From the NCBI GenBank assembly GCA_001464795.1, contig LNEB01000004.1:1-64000 (forward strand): a DNA stretch of 64,000 nt, written 5' to 3'. The position numbers and the translations under genes were made by a program. The notes under the pieces are model-generated. The model saw only the letters and a list, made by a program, of their open reading frames with translations, did no database searches and had not been told where the DNA came from. Below, one piece after another: positions 18,686 through 28,309 of this stretch. The number at the start of each line of letters is the position of its first letter. The stretch's first letter is position 1. This DNA is from Bdellovibrionales bacterium Ga0074139 (GTDB lineage: Bacteria > Bdellovibrionota > Bdellovibrionia > Bdellovibrionales > Bdellovibrionaceae).

Positions 18686-19492
18686 TTAGCGAATATCCGG
18701 ATCTATTCCTGCCACTGAACAGCGTAATAAGATGTGAGCTAACAAATGTTGCCCCAAGTCAGTTTGACGCTGCAACAAGCTATCAGGAACGGAGTGGTCT
18801 CGACAATCCTGCCAAGCTGGGAACGCTAAAGTCCCGGTCATAAGCTCAGGCTGTTGATTCATTGCGAACGGAACAAAATGAGCTTCTAGCAAGTTTATCT
18901 GTTCATCTGTAACAAAGGAGTTCTCACTTAAACTCAATGCGATCTCAATTGGTGTCACGAATCCGATTTGTCCTTGTTGAAGTACAGTTCCTTGATCTTC
19001 CTCTGACAATTGAGAATAGGCCATTCTGATATAAGTGTGAATTTTTAAACTAGGAAATTCCTTTTTCGCTTGTGCATAGACCTCGGGGTCATGCTCTCCA
19101 TTATCACCGATTAAAATAAGCGTTGTTGGATTTTCGTTTTTTACTATTTCACGAATCGATTTGATTTTATGAGTCTTACTTAAAACATTGCCTCTCAAAA
19201 GCAGAGTGCCTTCAGGAAAATTATTTTGGGTTAAGAGTTGTCGATGATAATAGGACATGAGTCCTTTTGGGGCATTACTTAGATAAAAGAGCTTAGCACC
19301 TGTCGTCTGTTGAATGGCGTGATACAGCTCAGGCATTCCATAAAAAATATTGTCTGTTCGATTTGAGTTTTCAATGGCACTTGATTTATCTAAAACGTTG
19401 GAAACCTTGATCGTGTCATCAATGTCTGAAACAACAACAACTTTGGCTTGCACTAAACAAGATAGAAATAGGAAAGAAATTAGAAATTTCAT
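18686..19492 (-). CDS. Exported APP1-type phosphatidate phosphatase domain protein
   Basis: 268 residues with a signal peptide (MKFLISFLFLSCLVQA). The HAD-like motif DIDDTIK comes right after it, followed by FYLSNAPKG and LILIGDNGEHDPEVY, which match the catalytic domain of yeast App1 and bacterial DUF2183 proteins (Mg-dependent phosphatidate phosphatases). It would act on lipids or other phospho-esters in the periplasm. Its ATG overlaps the stop of the upstream gene (ATGA). The phosphatase fold is clear; the substrate is inferred. Confidence 0.82.
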   Translation of the reverse strand: MKFLISFLFLSCLVQAKVVVVSDIDDTIKVSNVLDKSSAIENSNRTDNIFYGMPELYHAIQQTTGAKLFYLSNAPKGLMSYYHRQLLTQNNFPEGTLLLRGNVLSKTHKIKSIREIVKNENPTTLILIGDNGEHDPEVYAQAKKEFPSLKIHTYIRMAYSQLSEEDQGTVLQQGQIGFVTPIEIALSLSENSFVTDEQINLLEAHFVPFAMNQQPELMTGTLAFPAWQDCRDHSVPDSLLQRQTDLGQHLLAHILLRCSVAGIDPDIR

Positions 19493-19878
19493 GGCACAAC
19501 CTCACAACGACCCAACTCGATTTGGCCTTGGCCAAACTTGTTAAGATCAAAGCGAACAAATTTTTGATTCACATCTAACAACTGAGAAACACTAAATCCA
19601 AGATTTAGATACTCTTCCGTAGAAAAGCCCTGGTAAATGCGAACTTCTTTATCTTGGTAGTAATCACCGGGTTTTAATATTTGTGTCTGTACAGTCATTT
19701 CGATTGATCTGGTCTCATCTAAGGATTCATCTATTAATGTGGCTCTGACAACCTCTGTACTGTTCATCTTATTTTGTACGCTAAGCTTCAATTGAAGACC
19801 TTGCCCTGAGCATGTGATCAAGGAGGTTTCGGCCTTAGCTAAAGTTGCTAACAATGATAATAAAATAACAAATTTCAT
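19489..19878 (-). CDS. Small secreted protein of unknown function
   Basis: 129 residues starting at ATG 19878, preceded by AGAGGAGTACCCC, with a signal peptide (MKFVILLSLLATLAKA). Two cysteines, one near each end (ITCSG and GRCEV), may form one disulfide. The longer frame up to 19968 is rejected because the ribosome site and leader both point to 19878. It is coupled to the APP1-type gene by a four-base overlap, suggesting a joint periplasmic job. Confidence 0.75.
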   Translation of the reverse strand: MKFVILLSLLATLAKAETSLITCSGQGLQLKLSVQNKMNSTEVVRATLIDESLDETRSIEMTVQTQILKPGDYYQDKEVRIYQGFSTEEYLNLGFSVSQLLDVNQKFVRFDLNKFGQGQIELGRCEVVP

Positions 19879-19978
19879 GGGGTACTCCTCTATTTTCTGA
19901 GCCACAAGGGTTGCAGCAAAACTGATTCCTAGCCTAAACAGAATATAGCGCTGAATTAGACTTTTCACTGATCAAATC

Positions 19979-20323
19979 TTAGACAGTGGGCCTTAAATAG
20001 CTCATAATTAATTGATTGATTACATCGACATCGTAGGGTTTGGTAAAAATTCTGTCAAAATTAAATTTAGCTTTAACTGAGAGATCACCTGTAATTAAAA
20101 ATTTCGGAATTTTTGGATCAAATTTTTTTGCAACTTCATCACCTGTTGTGGTTTGAAGCCGATAATCAACGAACAATAAATCCGGGGTGGTTGTTTTTGA
20201 TAGCACAATGGCCTTCTCTGGATCTGTGAAAATATGAATTTTAACTTCCTTTGAAGCGAAGCAATCAAAAAAGACCTCACAAAGATCTTCTTCATCATCG
20301 ATGTAAAAAACAGTTAATGCCAT
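19979..20323 (-). CDS. Single-domain response regulator
   Basis: 114-residue receiver domain with no output domain. Acidic pocket Asp9/Asp10, phosphoacceptor Asp53 in LLFVDYRL, Thr78 in LITGD and Lys95 in FTKPYD are all present. It starts one base after the stop of the sensor kinase gene, so the kinase is the obvious phosphodonor. It may act by protein contact or as a phosphate sink. Confidence 0.92.
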   Translation of the reverse strand: MALTVFYIDDEEDLCEVFFDCFASKEVKIHIFTDPEKAIVLSKTTTPDLLFVDYRLQTTTGDEVAKKFDPKIPKFLITGDLSVKAKFNFDRIFTKPYDVDVINQLIMSYLRPTV

Positions 20324-20324
20324 A

Positions 20325-22280
20325 CTAGCTCTCCGAGCTTACTGGAAATCGAATTTCAAAACATGTATTTTTCATTTCAGAACGAAGCGTAATGCTTGCA
20401 TTATGTTCGTCAAGAATTCCCTTAACGATGGAAAGCCCCAGTCCGGTGCCTAGACCAATTTTTTTAGTGGTAAAAAAAGGATTAAAAATTTTGTCACGAA
20501 TATCAATTGGGATTCCAGGACCTGAATCTAAAACTTGTAAAACAACTTGGTTAGCTTGTTGAAATAAAGAAATTTTGACCCACTTTTCTGCACTATTCAT
20601 TGTTGCATCAATGGCATTACTTATTAGATTAACAAGAACTTGTTCAATTTCAACTTCGTCACAGACGATTGAAGGCACCGCTTGTATATCAATTAAAATA
20701 GAAGTCGCATTTTGTTTAGATTTAGGGTCGACTAAAATCAAAGACTCTTTAATAATATCTACCAAATTATGATTTTTCAGATTCTTTTTCTCATCTGTCC
20801 TAGAAAATTTCTTCAGCCCTGAGACAATTCTTGCAATTCTGTCAGAAGATTTTTTTATTTTTTCAACTGCTGACATCCACTTTTCAGGATTGTCTGAAAA
20901 TTTCACCAATAAACTAGCAGACCCTGAAATAACCATCAAGGGGTTATTAATTTCATGAGCAATCCATGCTGACATTTCCCCCAGAGATGAGAGTTTGGAC
21001 GAGCGAATAAGTTGCAATCTTTGACTTTCAAGCAGTTGGTCAGCTTCCACTTTTTTTGTGATGTCTAACATAACACCAACTAAATTTCCTGTTTTATCAG
21101 AAATCTGACCCCTTTCAGAAATAAAACGCACACTACCACTGGCATGAAATATTCGATATTCGAGGTCAAAAACTTCTCCATTTTTTACTGCCTGAGCAAT
21201 GGATTCATAAACATAAGCTTGATCATCTTTGTGAATGATATTCCCAAAAGTGACTTTATTTGTTAGAAAATCTTCAGCTGGATATCCCGTAATATTTTTC
21301 ACATAAGGGCTTAAATAAAGCATTGTCCAGTTTTGGTCGTGAAGACACTCATAGCTTATGATGGGTGCATGCTCAAGCACAGCTGACATTCGCTCACTTA
21401 TTTGTCTGTTCTCATCGAGTAACTTTTGTAAACGCAAAGTGACTTTTTTTTCTTCTGTCACATCTCGAAAAGTTCCTACAACTTTATAAACCTTTTCCTC
21501 AGAGTTAAAAACAGGTAAACCTACTGACTCGACCCACTTTGCTTTTCCATTTGCATCAATAAACTCAAAAGTATCTCGAAAGGATTTTCCACTAAAACTA
21601 TCCATTACATATTTAGAAATTCTATCTTGCTCATTTGATGCAAAATAATTGATACCTTGAATTTTATCCGTTGGCATTCCTTCATCCAAAGCATGAATGA
21701 GGTAAGTCTGTTTCGACCACCGAGTTTTACCCGTTTGAACATCAAGCTCCCAAGCTCCAATTTCACCGATATCTTGAACTAAGTTCGATAAAGACTCTTT
21801 TTCTTTATACTCAGAAATATCCAAATGCGTACCGGTGAACCTCAATGGTTTTCCATTGGAATCATGCTCACTGATTCGACCCCGATCAAGAATCCATACC
21901 CAACGTCCATCGGCATGCTTCATTCGGTGAATATTTTCATAAACATTCGTTTTACCGTCAAGGTAAGCCTTTATGTCCTCATAGGCTTTTGCTTTATCAT
22001 CTGGGTGAACAAGATTGTCCCAAGTGCTAAGCACTTGCGGTGTTTGTGCGGGATCAAGACCCAGCATCTCACTCCATCTTTTATCAAAATGAACTCGATT
22101 TGAATCTAACCACCAGTCCCAAGAACCAAGACCCGATCCATCTAAAATATATTGGGCCCGGCTCAGTTCAATACTTTGTTGTTCAGAATTTTTAGTTAAA
22201 TCGCTTAATGCTTTCAAAGAGTCAGATAAATCTTTTTCTAATAAGGATAGTTTTTGCTGGAAATTCTTTATGTCATCCAT
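20325..22280 (-). CDS. Multi-PAS sensor histidine kinase
   Basis: 651 residues. A short coiled coil (1-45) is followed by three PAS domains (about 45-155, 160-285 and 290-415; YSPY-like and RDVTEEKK linkers are visible), then a dimerisation/phosphoacceptor helix with the histidine in IAHEINNPL and an ATPase domain with [20 protein letters not shown] and GTGLGLSI. No membrane helix, so it senses in the cytosol; the ligand is unknown. It is co-transcribed with the response regulator at 19979. Confidence 0.92.
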   Translation of the reverse strand: MDDIKNFQQKLSLLEKDLSDSLKALSDLTKNSEQQSIELSRAQYILDGSGLGSWDWWLDSNRVHFDKRWSEMLGLDPAQTPQVLSTWDNLVHPDDKAKAYEDIKAYLDGKTNVYENIHRMKHADGRWVWILDRGRISEHDSNGKPLRFTGTHLDISEYKEKESLSNLVQDIGEIGAWELDVQTGKTRWSKQTYLIHALDEGMPTDKIQGINYFASNEQDRISKYVMDSFSGKSFRDTFEFIDANGKAKWVESVGLPVFNSEEKVYKVVGTFRDVTEEKKVTLRLQKLLDENRQISERMSAVLEHAPIISYECLHDQNWTMLYLSPYVKNITGYPAEDFLTNKVTFGNIIHKDDQAYVYESIAQAVKNGEVFDLEYRIFHASGSVRFISERGQISDKTGNLVGVMLDITKKVEADQLLESQRLQLIRSSKLSSLGEMSAWIAHEINNPLMVISGSASLLVKFSDNPEKWMSAVEKIKKSSDRIARIVSGLKKFSRTDEKKNLKNHNLVDIIKESLILVDPKSKQNATSILIDIQAVPSIVCDEVEIEQVLVNLISNAIDATMNSAEKWVKISLFQQANQVVLQVLDSGPGIPIDIRDKIFNPFFTTKKIGLGTGLGLSIVKGILDEHNASITLRSEMKNTCFEIRFPVSSES

Positions 22281-22301
22281 AGAATAATAAGCGTGATGCC
22301 T

Positions 22302-23123
22302 TCAATATCTGTTGTCAAATGAAGGACTTTTAATCTCAGCTAAAATTTTATCTTGATCTTCAAAAGCGATGGCGTAATGACCTTGACCTGGAAGCCTCAC
22401 AAGTTTGGATTTTGCCCTTTGAGAGCTCATCCACACTGACATTTCAGGGTTCAATAAAAAATCCTGATCACCATGGAAGTAAACGATGGGCAGTTCAAGA
22501 TTTTCACAATACTGGGTTAACCAGTCTCCAGAAAATATTTTTGCATCCCACACCACACCCTTGGATTTCTGAGTTCTTGCCCATTTCATGGCTTTCAATA
22601 AAGTTTCTTGATGCTTGGCTAATGAAAGCACTCTTTTATCAGATTCATGCAAATTTTTTATTAAATGGCTGAGTCTTTTTTCTGGAAGTAAACTTGTCAT
22701 CACGAAATCTAAAGCGTTTTGCGTCAGTTTCACCGGTAAAAAATGTGCTAATTTTAAAAGCCTTTTTTGATTTCGACTAAAAGTAAAACTTGATGTTTTT
22801 GAAAGGCTTGCAAGTCCGCAAACAATCACAAGTTTTGTGACCAGGTCCCCGTAATAACTTGTCACCATGTGAGCCATGGGGGCACCGCCCGAGACACCCA
22901 TCACGAAAAGTTTTTCGAACCCTTCCGCTTTTAGTAATTTTAAATACTGATCAGCTGCCACCCGCCAATTTTCAGGCTGAATCCAGTCGGATTCTCCGTA
23001 ACCAGGCCGATCCACTGCAATCATTTTTATATTGAGAGATTTTAATTTTTCATCAAGAAACGTGGCCTGCAAGTGAGAACCTGGAAAGCCATGGAAAAAT
23101 AAAATAACATTTTTTGATTTCAA
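22302..23123 (-). CDS. Alpha/beta hydrolase
   Basis: About 273 residues with HGFPGS (oxyanion loop), nucleophile elbow GVSGGAP, acid in HGDQDFLLN and His in GQGHYA. Substrate unknown; it follows psd, so a lipid ester is possible. The start is doubtful. TTG at 23123 has no ribosome site, whereas the same frame extends upstream through SYGIFGDL, which looks like normal hydrolase sequence, to an ATT at 23162 that overlaps the psd stop and has AAAGGA upstream. An ATT start would give 286 residues. Confidence 0.82.
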   Translation of the reverse strand: MKSKNVILFFHGFPGSHLQATFLDEKLKSLNIKMIAVDRPGYGESDWIQPENWRVAADQYLKLLKAEGFEKLFVMGVSGGAPMAHMVTSYYGDLVTKLVIVCGLASLSKTSSFTFSRNQKRLLKLAHFLPVKLTQNALDFVMTSLLPEKRLSHLIKNLHESDKRVLSLAKHQETLLKAMKWARTQKSKGVVWDAKIFSGDWLTQYCENLELPIVYFHGDQDFLLNPEMSVWMSSQRAKSKLVRLPGQGHYAIAFEDQDKILAEIKSPSFDNRY

Positions 23124-23157
23124 ATCACCAAATATCCCGTAGGAAAAATGGTAAGAC

Positions 23158-23937
23158 TTAATAGGGATTTTCCTTTTGTTTTAATAAGCCGCAGCAAGAA
23201 ACAGGACCTGGCACCACACTAGCAATCTTCATGGATTTTGGATAAATCATCACCACTGTGCTTCCGAACTGAAACACACCTAGCTCTTCACCTTTTTGAA
23301 CAGTGTCACCAACAGATTTAAATAGATCAATGGATCCTACGTTTGTGGCCCCTACAAAAACGGTCTCCACAGGTCCTAATTGGGTATTTAAAGACACCAC
23401 CACACGCTCGTTACTTATAAATAGATTTTCAATTTCTGAAACACTTTCGTCATGCACCGGCCACAGATCGAGCCCCAATTTTTTTATGTCTTTAATCAAA
23501 CCTTCCACCGGAGCGTGCACGCGGTGGTAGTCTGTGGGACATAGATAATAGACAATAAAATAGCCACCTTCGTAGCGGCTGGCTTTTTCTGCATTTCCTA
23601 AAAAATCGGCCAAAGAATAAGTAATTCCTTTAGCTTGAATCAACTGACCTTGGTTAATTTCACCAAACTGAGTGATTCTGGAATCTGCTGGGTGCACACA
23701 AAAACTTTCAGCTATGGGTCTTACACCAGCCTTAAGCCTTCGCGTGAAAAGATCGTTTAAGGATTTGTATTGTGAGATATCCTTTTCAGCTTCATCCATA
23801 TTGATTTTATAGGTTTTGACAAAGTTTTTAAGAATCAACTGATTCAAAAACCAAGGCCACTGAATACGAGCAATGATTCCGATCAGCCGGGATAAGGGAA
23901 TTCGCGGTAAGAATTTCAAAATTCGCCATGTCAGCAT
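23158..23937 (-). CDS. psd: Phosphatidylserine decarboxylase proenzyme
   Basis: Makes phosphatidylethanolamine from phosphatidylserine in the inner membrane. The self-cleavage site is FQFGSTVV near the C-terminus (cleavage before Ser yields the pyruvoyl group). Further family segments are HRVHAPVEG and FVGATNVGSI. I choose ATG 23937 (259 residues), where similarity to other Psd begins (LTWRILKFLP); a TTG at 24018 would overlap the divergent gene. The ribosome site at 23937 is weak. The hydrolase at 22302 follows. Confidence 0.9.
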   Translation of the reverse strand: MLTWRILKFLPRIPLSRLIGIIARIQWPWFLNQLILKNFVKTYKINMDEAEKDISQYKSLNDLFTRRLKAGVRPIAESFCVHPADSRITQFGEINQGQLIQAKGITYSLADFLGNAEKASRYEGGYFIVYYLCPTDYHRVHAPVEGLIKDIKKLGLDLWPVHDESVSEIENLFISNERVVVSLNTQLGPVETVFVGATNVGSIDLFKSVGDTVQKGEELGVFQFGSTVVMIYPKSMKIASVVPGPVSCCGLLKQKENPY

Positions 23938-23991
23938 GATAAGATTACACCACTCGTATTCATTTGAAGTCAATTCAGGTATAACCTCTAC

Positions 23992-25566
23992 GTGTCTAAA
24001 ATCATTGAAAACCTTCAATTACCACTTGATCAGTCCATCGAGGATTACCTCGCTTGGGCTCAGCCTGATTACAGCGAATTTCGCGTGCTCAAAAAAAGTG
24101 TGGACGCAAGAGCTCGCCACAATCCTCATTTTGTAATGACAGTGGAAGTGGCAGCTCAAAAAGAAAAGTTAGAAAAAAAGACCTATACACTTGATCGATT
24201 GCCCACTTCACCAAAAGTAAAACCACTGATCGTGGGCTCAGGCCCTGCAGGGCTTTTTGCTGCTCTTAGGTTTGTTGAGCGAGGCATTGCTTGCGAAATT
24301 TTTGAGCGTGGCTCGCCTAGCGAAATTCGCATGAAGGGTATTAACAAATACTGGCGCTACGGTGAATTGGACCCCCACAACAATGTTTGCTTCGGTGAAG
24401 GGGGTGCAGGGCTTTATTCGGACGGAAAATTGATCACCCGAATTAAATCCGAACACATCCCTTACGTGATGAACCGGCTAGTGCAATTTGGAGCCCCTCA
24501 GGAAATTGAATATCTATCGAATCCCCATGTGGGATCGGACCGGCTACGCCGAGTGATTCCTAAGATGCGAGAGTATTTAAAACAAAATGGCTGTACCTTT
24601 CACTTTGATACTCAAGTGTTGGACCTGATTATTAAAAACAAAAAAGTGGTGGGGCTTACTACCAATAAAAATGAAAGTTTTTATTCTGATCATGTCTTAT
24701 TTGCCACCGGCCACTCGGCAGAAGACATTTTTACTATGTTTGAAAAAAACGAAGTCTTCATGGAAGCCAAAAGCTTTGCAGTCGGCCTCCGGGTCGAGCA
24801 CCCTCAGGCTTGGGTGAATCAACAACAGTACAAATCAGCCGCGGGACATCCTTCATTAGGTAGTGCTAATTATAAGCTGACCCATCACGATGAAAAAACT
24901 GGCATTGGTACTTATAGCTTCTGCATGTGTCCAGGAGGCTTTGTTTTATCCAGTTCAACTGAGGCTGAAGGCTTGGTTTGTAACGGCATGAGCAACTTCA
25001 ATCGAAATTCCCCCTGGGCCAACTCTGCAGTGGTCGTGACCGTGGATGCCGAGAAAAACTTTGGTAGCAATTTAATGGGCGGCATGCAGTTCAGAAAAGA
25101 TTTAGAAATCAAAGCGCTTCAGCAAGTTTTAAATAACAAGGGTGATAAACAATTGCCTGCCCAATCCATGGGTGATTTTTTAAAACAAAAACAAGGACCT
25201 GTCAGAAAAGGTTCAAGTCCTTCTGGTGAAGTTCCATCTCGTGTGGATCAAATTTTCAGTGAACAATTATTTAAAAAGTTATCCGAAGGCCTCGAGCAAT
25301 TTGATAAAAAAATGCGTGGTTACATTCATCCCGAGGCTCAGGTCTACGGAGTAGAATCAAGAACCAGCTGTCCTGTCAGGGTGACTCGCGATCCTTTAAC
25401 TTATCAAAGCTTATCACACCCAGGGCTTTATCCAGTTGGTGAAGGTGCAGGTTATGCAGGTGGTATTACATCTGCGGCCTGTGATGGTATCCGGGTGGCT
25501 GATCAGATTTTTTCAGAACTCAGCTCTCAGGTTCGAGTGGCTTTGCCGTTAGCCTCAGAGATTTGA
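23992..25566 (+). CDS. FAD-dependent dehydrogenase (COG2509-type)
   Basis: 524 residues from GTG 23992. An N-terminal alpha/beta part precedes the FAD loop GSGPAGLFAAL (82-92), then a region with GGAGLYSDGKL, FATGHSAEDI, FCMCPGG and the closing GEGAGYAGGITSAA. This is the large family of uncharacterised flavoproteins annotated as FAD-dependent dehydrogenases. Substrate unknown; cytosolic. It is divergent from psd, with about 54 bases between the starts I chose, and its last 40 bases overlap the TM2 gene on the other strand. Confidence 0.88.
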   Translation: MSKIIENLQLPLDQSIEDYLAWAQPDYSEFRVLKKSVDARARHNPHFVMTVEVAAQKEKLEKKTYTLDRLPTSPKVKPLIVGSGPAGLFAALRFVERGIACEIFERGSPSEIRMKGINKYWRYGELDPHNNVCFGEGGAGLYSDGKLITRIKSEHIPYVMNRLVQFGAPQEIEYLSNPHVGSDRLRRVIPKMREYLKQNGCTFHFDTQVLDLIIKNKKVVGLTTNKNESFYSDHVLFATGHSAEDIFTMFEKNEVFMEAKSFAVGLRVEHPQAWVNQQQYKSAAGHPSLGSANYKLTHHDEKTGIGTYSFCMCPGGFVLSSSTEAEGLVCNGMSNFNRNSPWANSAVVVTVDAEKNFGSNLMGGMQFRKDLEIKALQQVLNNKGDKQLPAQSMGDFLKQKQGPVRKGSSPSGEVPSRVDQIFSEQLFKKLSEGLEQFDKKMRGYIHPEAQVYGVESRTSCPVRVTRDPLTYQSLSHPGLYPVGEGAGYAGGITSAACDGIRVADQIFSELSSQVRVALPLASEI

Positions 25567-25925
25567 TCATTCAAGGTCCACATATCATAAATATAACCTA
25601 GAAAAAAAAGTCCAGCTGTGCAGAGCCAAATAATTCCAGTGACCCATTTTCCTAAATAAAATCTGTGCACTCCCAGGTAGCCTAAAAATGCTAAAAGAAG
25701 CCAAGTGAGAGTATAATTATTAGGTCCACTTTTATAACGAAGATCACAAGCTCGGTCCATGGCGGGAATAAGAAATAAATCAATCAGCCATCCAACACCA
25801 AGCAATCCCAAAGTAAAAAACCAAATGGTGCCCGTGACAGGTTTCCCGTAATAAAACCTGTGAGATCCGGTGAATCCAATGATCCAAAGTATGTAGCCAA
25901 TTAATTTTGAGTGATTATTATTCAT
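25527..25925 (-). CDS. Double TM2-domain membrane protein
   Basis: 132 residues made of two similar TM2 units: SHRFYYGKPVTGTIWFFTLG (about 20-39) and VHRFYLGKWVTGIIWLCTAG (about 81-100), each with the GxHRFYxGK turn between two helices. The internal duplication is plain. TM2 proteins are small inner-membrane proteins of unclear role. Its ATG overlaps the stop of the DUF2914 gene (TAATG), so the two are coupled. Confidence 0.9.
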   Translation of the reverse strand: MNNNHSKLIGYILWIIGFTGSHRFYYGKPVTGTIWFFTLGLLGVGWLIDLFLIPAMDRACDLRYKSGPNNYTLTWLLLAFLGYLGVHRFYLGKWVTGIIWLCTAGLFFLGYIYDMWTLNDQISEANGKATRT

Positions 25926-27022
25926 TAAAACACATCCTGTTTAAATTGTCTGAGTTCATTGATCTGATCTGTTTTTTCCACATCAAAATAGATGCGGCCA
26001 ATTTCCCTGCCATGGGTGGTTTCAACAAGCACCCGCCATTCCCCGGAGGTGTAATTTTGTTTCACACCGTAGCCACGAAAACCTTTTTGCCTGCCCCCTT
26101 TAATGGAAATGGGAATTCGGTCTTGGGTCATCCAGCCTAACTTTTTGGAATACAGCTGCCAGTGGTAAACCACTTCATCATCAAAGCGACTAGGTGAAGA
26201 AATTTGCGTAAAAATAACGATCTTATCCTGGGGACGGCTCAAAAAACTTTGCGCTCCATTTTGCCAAAATTTGTAGAAATCACGCTCATATTTCAGAACG
26301 TACTGACCATCATTAAAAGTGACATCGTGATAAATTCCAATGGATTTAACTGACAATGGAACTGGGGGCACCCAACCCATTAGGTAAAAAAATGTAAACA
26401 AAGACAGCACACCTAGGCCAGGCCCTGCCAAGGTTTTAAACAAGATTTTTTTGTTCTGAACCTGACCCTGCAGTTTTTTAAGAATTAAAGATAAAACTCC
26501 AATGGTAAGCGCTAAAGAAATAATAAATGGAGTCCAACCCACAAAACCCAAAACAGTTGGAACTAAGAGAGAGAAAAAGGAAAATAAACAAAGTACAAAA
26601 AGTGAGGCCTTAACTGATAGGCTCCCTTTTTGTACGAAGCTCATTTCATTGATCACAAGAATCCCTAGGATAAATAAAATAAAAATCATGGAAGAAAAAA
26701 GCGAAGCACTTTTAATAAAAAATAAAGAGTAAATACTGAGCAAGCTTCCCAATGAAAAATGTAGAATCAAGCTTCGGTACTGCCAAATTTTTTCAGTTTT
26801 GACTTTAGGATTCCATTTTTCAGATTTTTGTAAGGTATCAAAATAAAGTATAAGTCCAATAACGGTTAAATAAATCACCTGTTGAACAAGACTGAAAGTA
26901 TCATCCACCTGGCTCAGGGTAAAAATATCAAACACAAAGCCTGATAGAAAAAATCCAATATTGAGTTTTGTTTCATTGGTATGAAAAAACTGAACGGCCC
27001 GGTCTTTGTAGGTCTGAATCAT
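25925..27022 (-). CDS. Membrane protein with C-terminal DUF2914 domain
   Basis: 365 residues with about seven to eight membrane helices in the first 220 residues, then a periplasmic domain with the DUF2914 pattern (VVYHWQLYS, GWMTQDRIPISIKGGR, GEWRVLVET and GREIGRIYFDV). Function unknown. The start at 27022 has AGAGGC upstream. It is divergent from the Y-family polymerase with only 23 bases between. Confidence 0.85.
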   Translation of the reverse strand: MIQTYKDRAVQFFHTNETKLNIGFFLSGFVFDIFTLSQVDDTFSLVQQVIYLTVIGLILYFDTLQKSEKWNPKVKTEKIWQYRSLILHFSLGSLLSIYSLFFIKSASLFSSMIFILFILGILVINEMSFVQKGSLSVKASLFVLCLFSFFSLLVPTVLGFVGWTPFIISLALTIGVLSLILKKLQGQVQNKKILFKTLAGPGLGVLSLFTFFYLMGWVPPVPLSVKSIGIYHDVTFNDGQYVLKYERDFYKFWQNGAQSFLSRPQDKIVIFTQISSPSRFDDEVVYHWQLYSKKLGWMTQDRIPISIKGGRQKGFRGYGVKQNYTSGEWRVLVETTHGREIGRIYFDVEKTDQINELRQFKQDVF

Positions 27023-27045
27023 GACTTGCCTCTAGTGTGTAAATA

Positions 27046-28095
27046 ATGTGTAATTATGTCAACATGCTTTTTGTCGATTATTTGCTGTTTGATCTTAACT
27101 CCTATTTTGCGTCCTGCGAACAGCAGGATAATCCTGCATTACGAAATCGTCCTGTGGCTGTTGTTCCAATGCTATCAGACTCCACATCAGTCTTGGCGGC
27201 AAGCATTGAAGCGAAACGAAAAGGAATTAAAACAGGGACAAAAGTCATTGATGCAAAAAAAATGTGCCCAGGAATTCAGTTCGTTACCACAAGCCACAGA
27301 AAGTATTTGGAATATCATGAAAAAATCTTAAAAGCTGTGGATGAAATTATTCCCATCGACCAGGTGCTATCCGTGGATGAGGTCTCTTGTCAGCTGATGG
27401 GAACTCAGCGGGAACTTTCAAAAGCCATTGAACTGGCTAAAAAATTAAAAAGCCACGTCCAAAACACCGTTGGAATTTGCCTCACTTCATCAGTGGGACT
27501 GGGACCCAATTCACTAATTGCAAAAATAGCCTCAGACATGCAAAAACCGGATGGCTTGGTGTGGATCCCCAAAGAACAAATTCATGAAAAACTAGGTCCT
27601 TTATCCGTGCGTGTGGTTCCAGGAATTGGTGAAAAAACGGAAATCATGCTGAACAATTTAGGCATTTTCAAAATTCAGGATATTTTAAAACTCAGTCCCG
27701 CCGAAGCCCGCAATAAATGGGGCAGCATTTTAGGCACCAAAGTTTTACAAGGTCTTTTGGGTGAAGCTTATCTTTATGAACACGGAGCCACTCAATCCAT
27801 GGGTCATGAACATGTGCTTGAACCTGAGCTCAGAAATTCGGCAGGCTCTTTTTCAGTGGCGATGAAACTTCTTAACAAAGCTTGTATTAGGGTTAGAAAA
27901 AATCATTACCGCTGTGGATCCATGCATCTCTCTATTCGCTTAGTGAACAAAGAAAAAATAGAAAAAACTTTAAGCTTTAGTCCGACCCACGACACCGGAC
28001 TTTTGATGAAGCACTTAAAAACCATGTGGCCCGAGAGGTTCCAAGCAAAACCTTTCAAGGTCAGCGTTGTTTTATCAAGTTTAAGTGAAAAATAA
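27046..28095 (+). CDS. Y-family DNA polymerase (DinB-like)
   Basis: Error-prone translesion polymerase, up to 349 residues. Active-site acids are in FDLNSYFASCEQ and SVDEVS; the steric region ASIEAKRKGI, the helix-hairpin-helix VPGIGEKTEIMLNNLGI and the little-finger domain follow. The first ATG is 27046; an ATG at 27064 (MLFVDYLLFDLN) is also possible. Just upstream is an imperfect direct repeat TGTGTAAATAA/TGTGTAATTAT but no TTACN3GTAA LexA-type box that I could find. Its stop codon lies inside the left arm of the large inverted repeat. Confidence 0.92.
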   Translation: MCNYVNMLFVDYLLFDLNSYFASCEQQDNPALRNRPVAVVPMLSDSTSVLAASIEAKRKGIKTGTKVIDAKKMCPGIQFVTTSHRKYLEYHEKILKAVDEIIPIDQVLSVDEVSCQLMGTQRELSKAIELAKKLKSHVQNTVGICLTSSVGLGPNSLIAKIASDMQKPDGLVWIPKEQIHEKLGPLSVRVVPGIGEKTEIMLNNLGIFKIQDILKLSPAEARNKWGSILGTKVLQGLLGEAYLYEHGATQSMGHEHVLEPELRNSAGSFSVAMKLLNKACIRVRKNHYRCGSMHLSIRLVNKEKIEKTLSFSPTHDTGLLMKHLKTMWPERFQAKPFKVSVVLSSLSEK

Positions 28096-28186
28096 GAGTC
28101 TTTTCATATCAGAAAATGGGATTAAAACAAGCCTAAGGGGACGCCTTCGCCATTACTGTAAGGCGTTAGTCATTTTGCCTGTAAAA
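28088..28186 (+). repeat. Left arm of a 99-bp perfect inverted repeat
   Basis: I compared this arm base by base with the reverse complement of 28364-28462 and found no mismatch in 99 bp. The arm starts in the last codons of the polymerase gene and supplies its TAA stop (28093-28095). It carries an internal hairpin (ACGCCTT, 12-nt loop, AAGGCGT). Confidence 0.95.
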
Positions 28187-28250
28187 CCTTGATCAACAAG
28201 CCCGTGGGGGAATTTCCTTCTCGCGGGTCCCCGACAAAGACGAATTCTAA

Positions 28251-28274
28251 GGGTACCAGGCACGTTACTGCCCC
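28251..28274 (+). repeat. Dispersed gene-end repeat, copy A conserved block
   Basis: Begins GGGTACCAGGCACG and ends TTACTGCCCC. The same block recurs, reverse-complemented, at 33633-33657 (copy B) and 46159-46182 (copy C). In all three the block is nearest the stop codon of the gene it follows and a GTCCG/CGGAC hairpin comes after it. Confidence 0.88.
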
Positions 28275-28309
28275 GCGTCTGTCCGGAATTCGGACCGACG
28301 CTTTTTTTT
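28275..28309 (+). terminator. Intrinsic terminator after the polymerase gene
   Basis: Stem GCGTC-T-GTCCG, loop GAATT, CGGAC-C-GACGC (one mismatch), followed by eight T (28302-28309). It is oriented to stop transcription coming from the polymerase before the glucoamylase gene. It is part of repeat copy A and lies in the invertible spacer. Confidence 0.88.

Noticed and set aside
27010-27070. LexA box before the Y-family polymerase
   Set aside because: No TTACN3GTAA match; only an imperfect TGTGTAA direct repeat.
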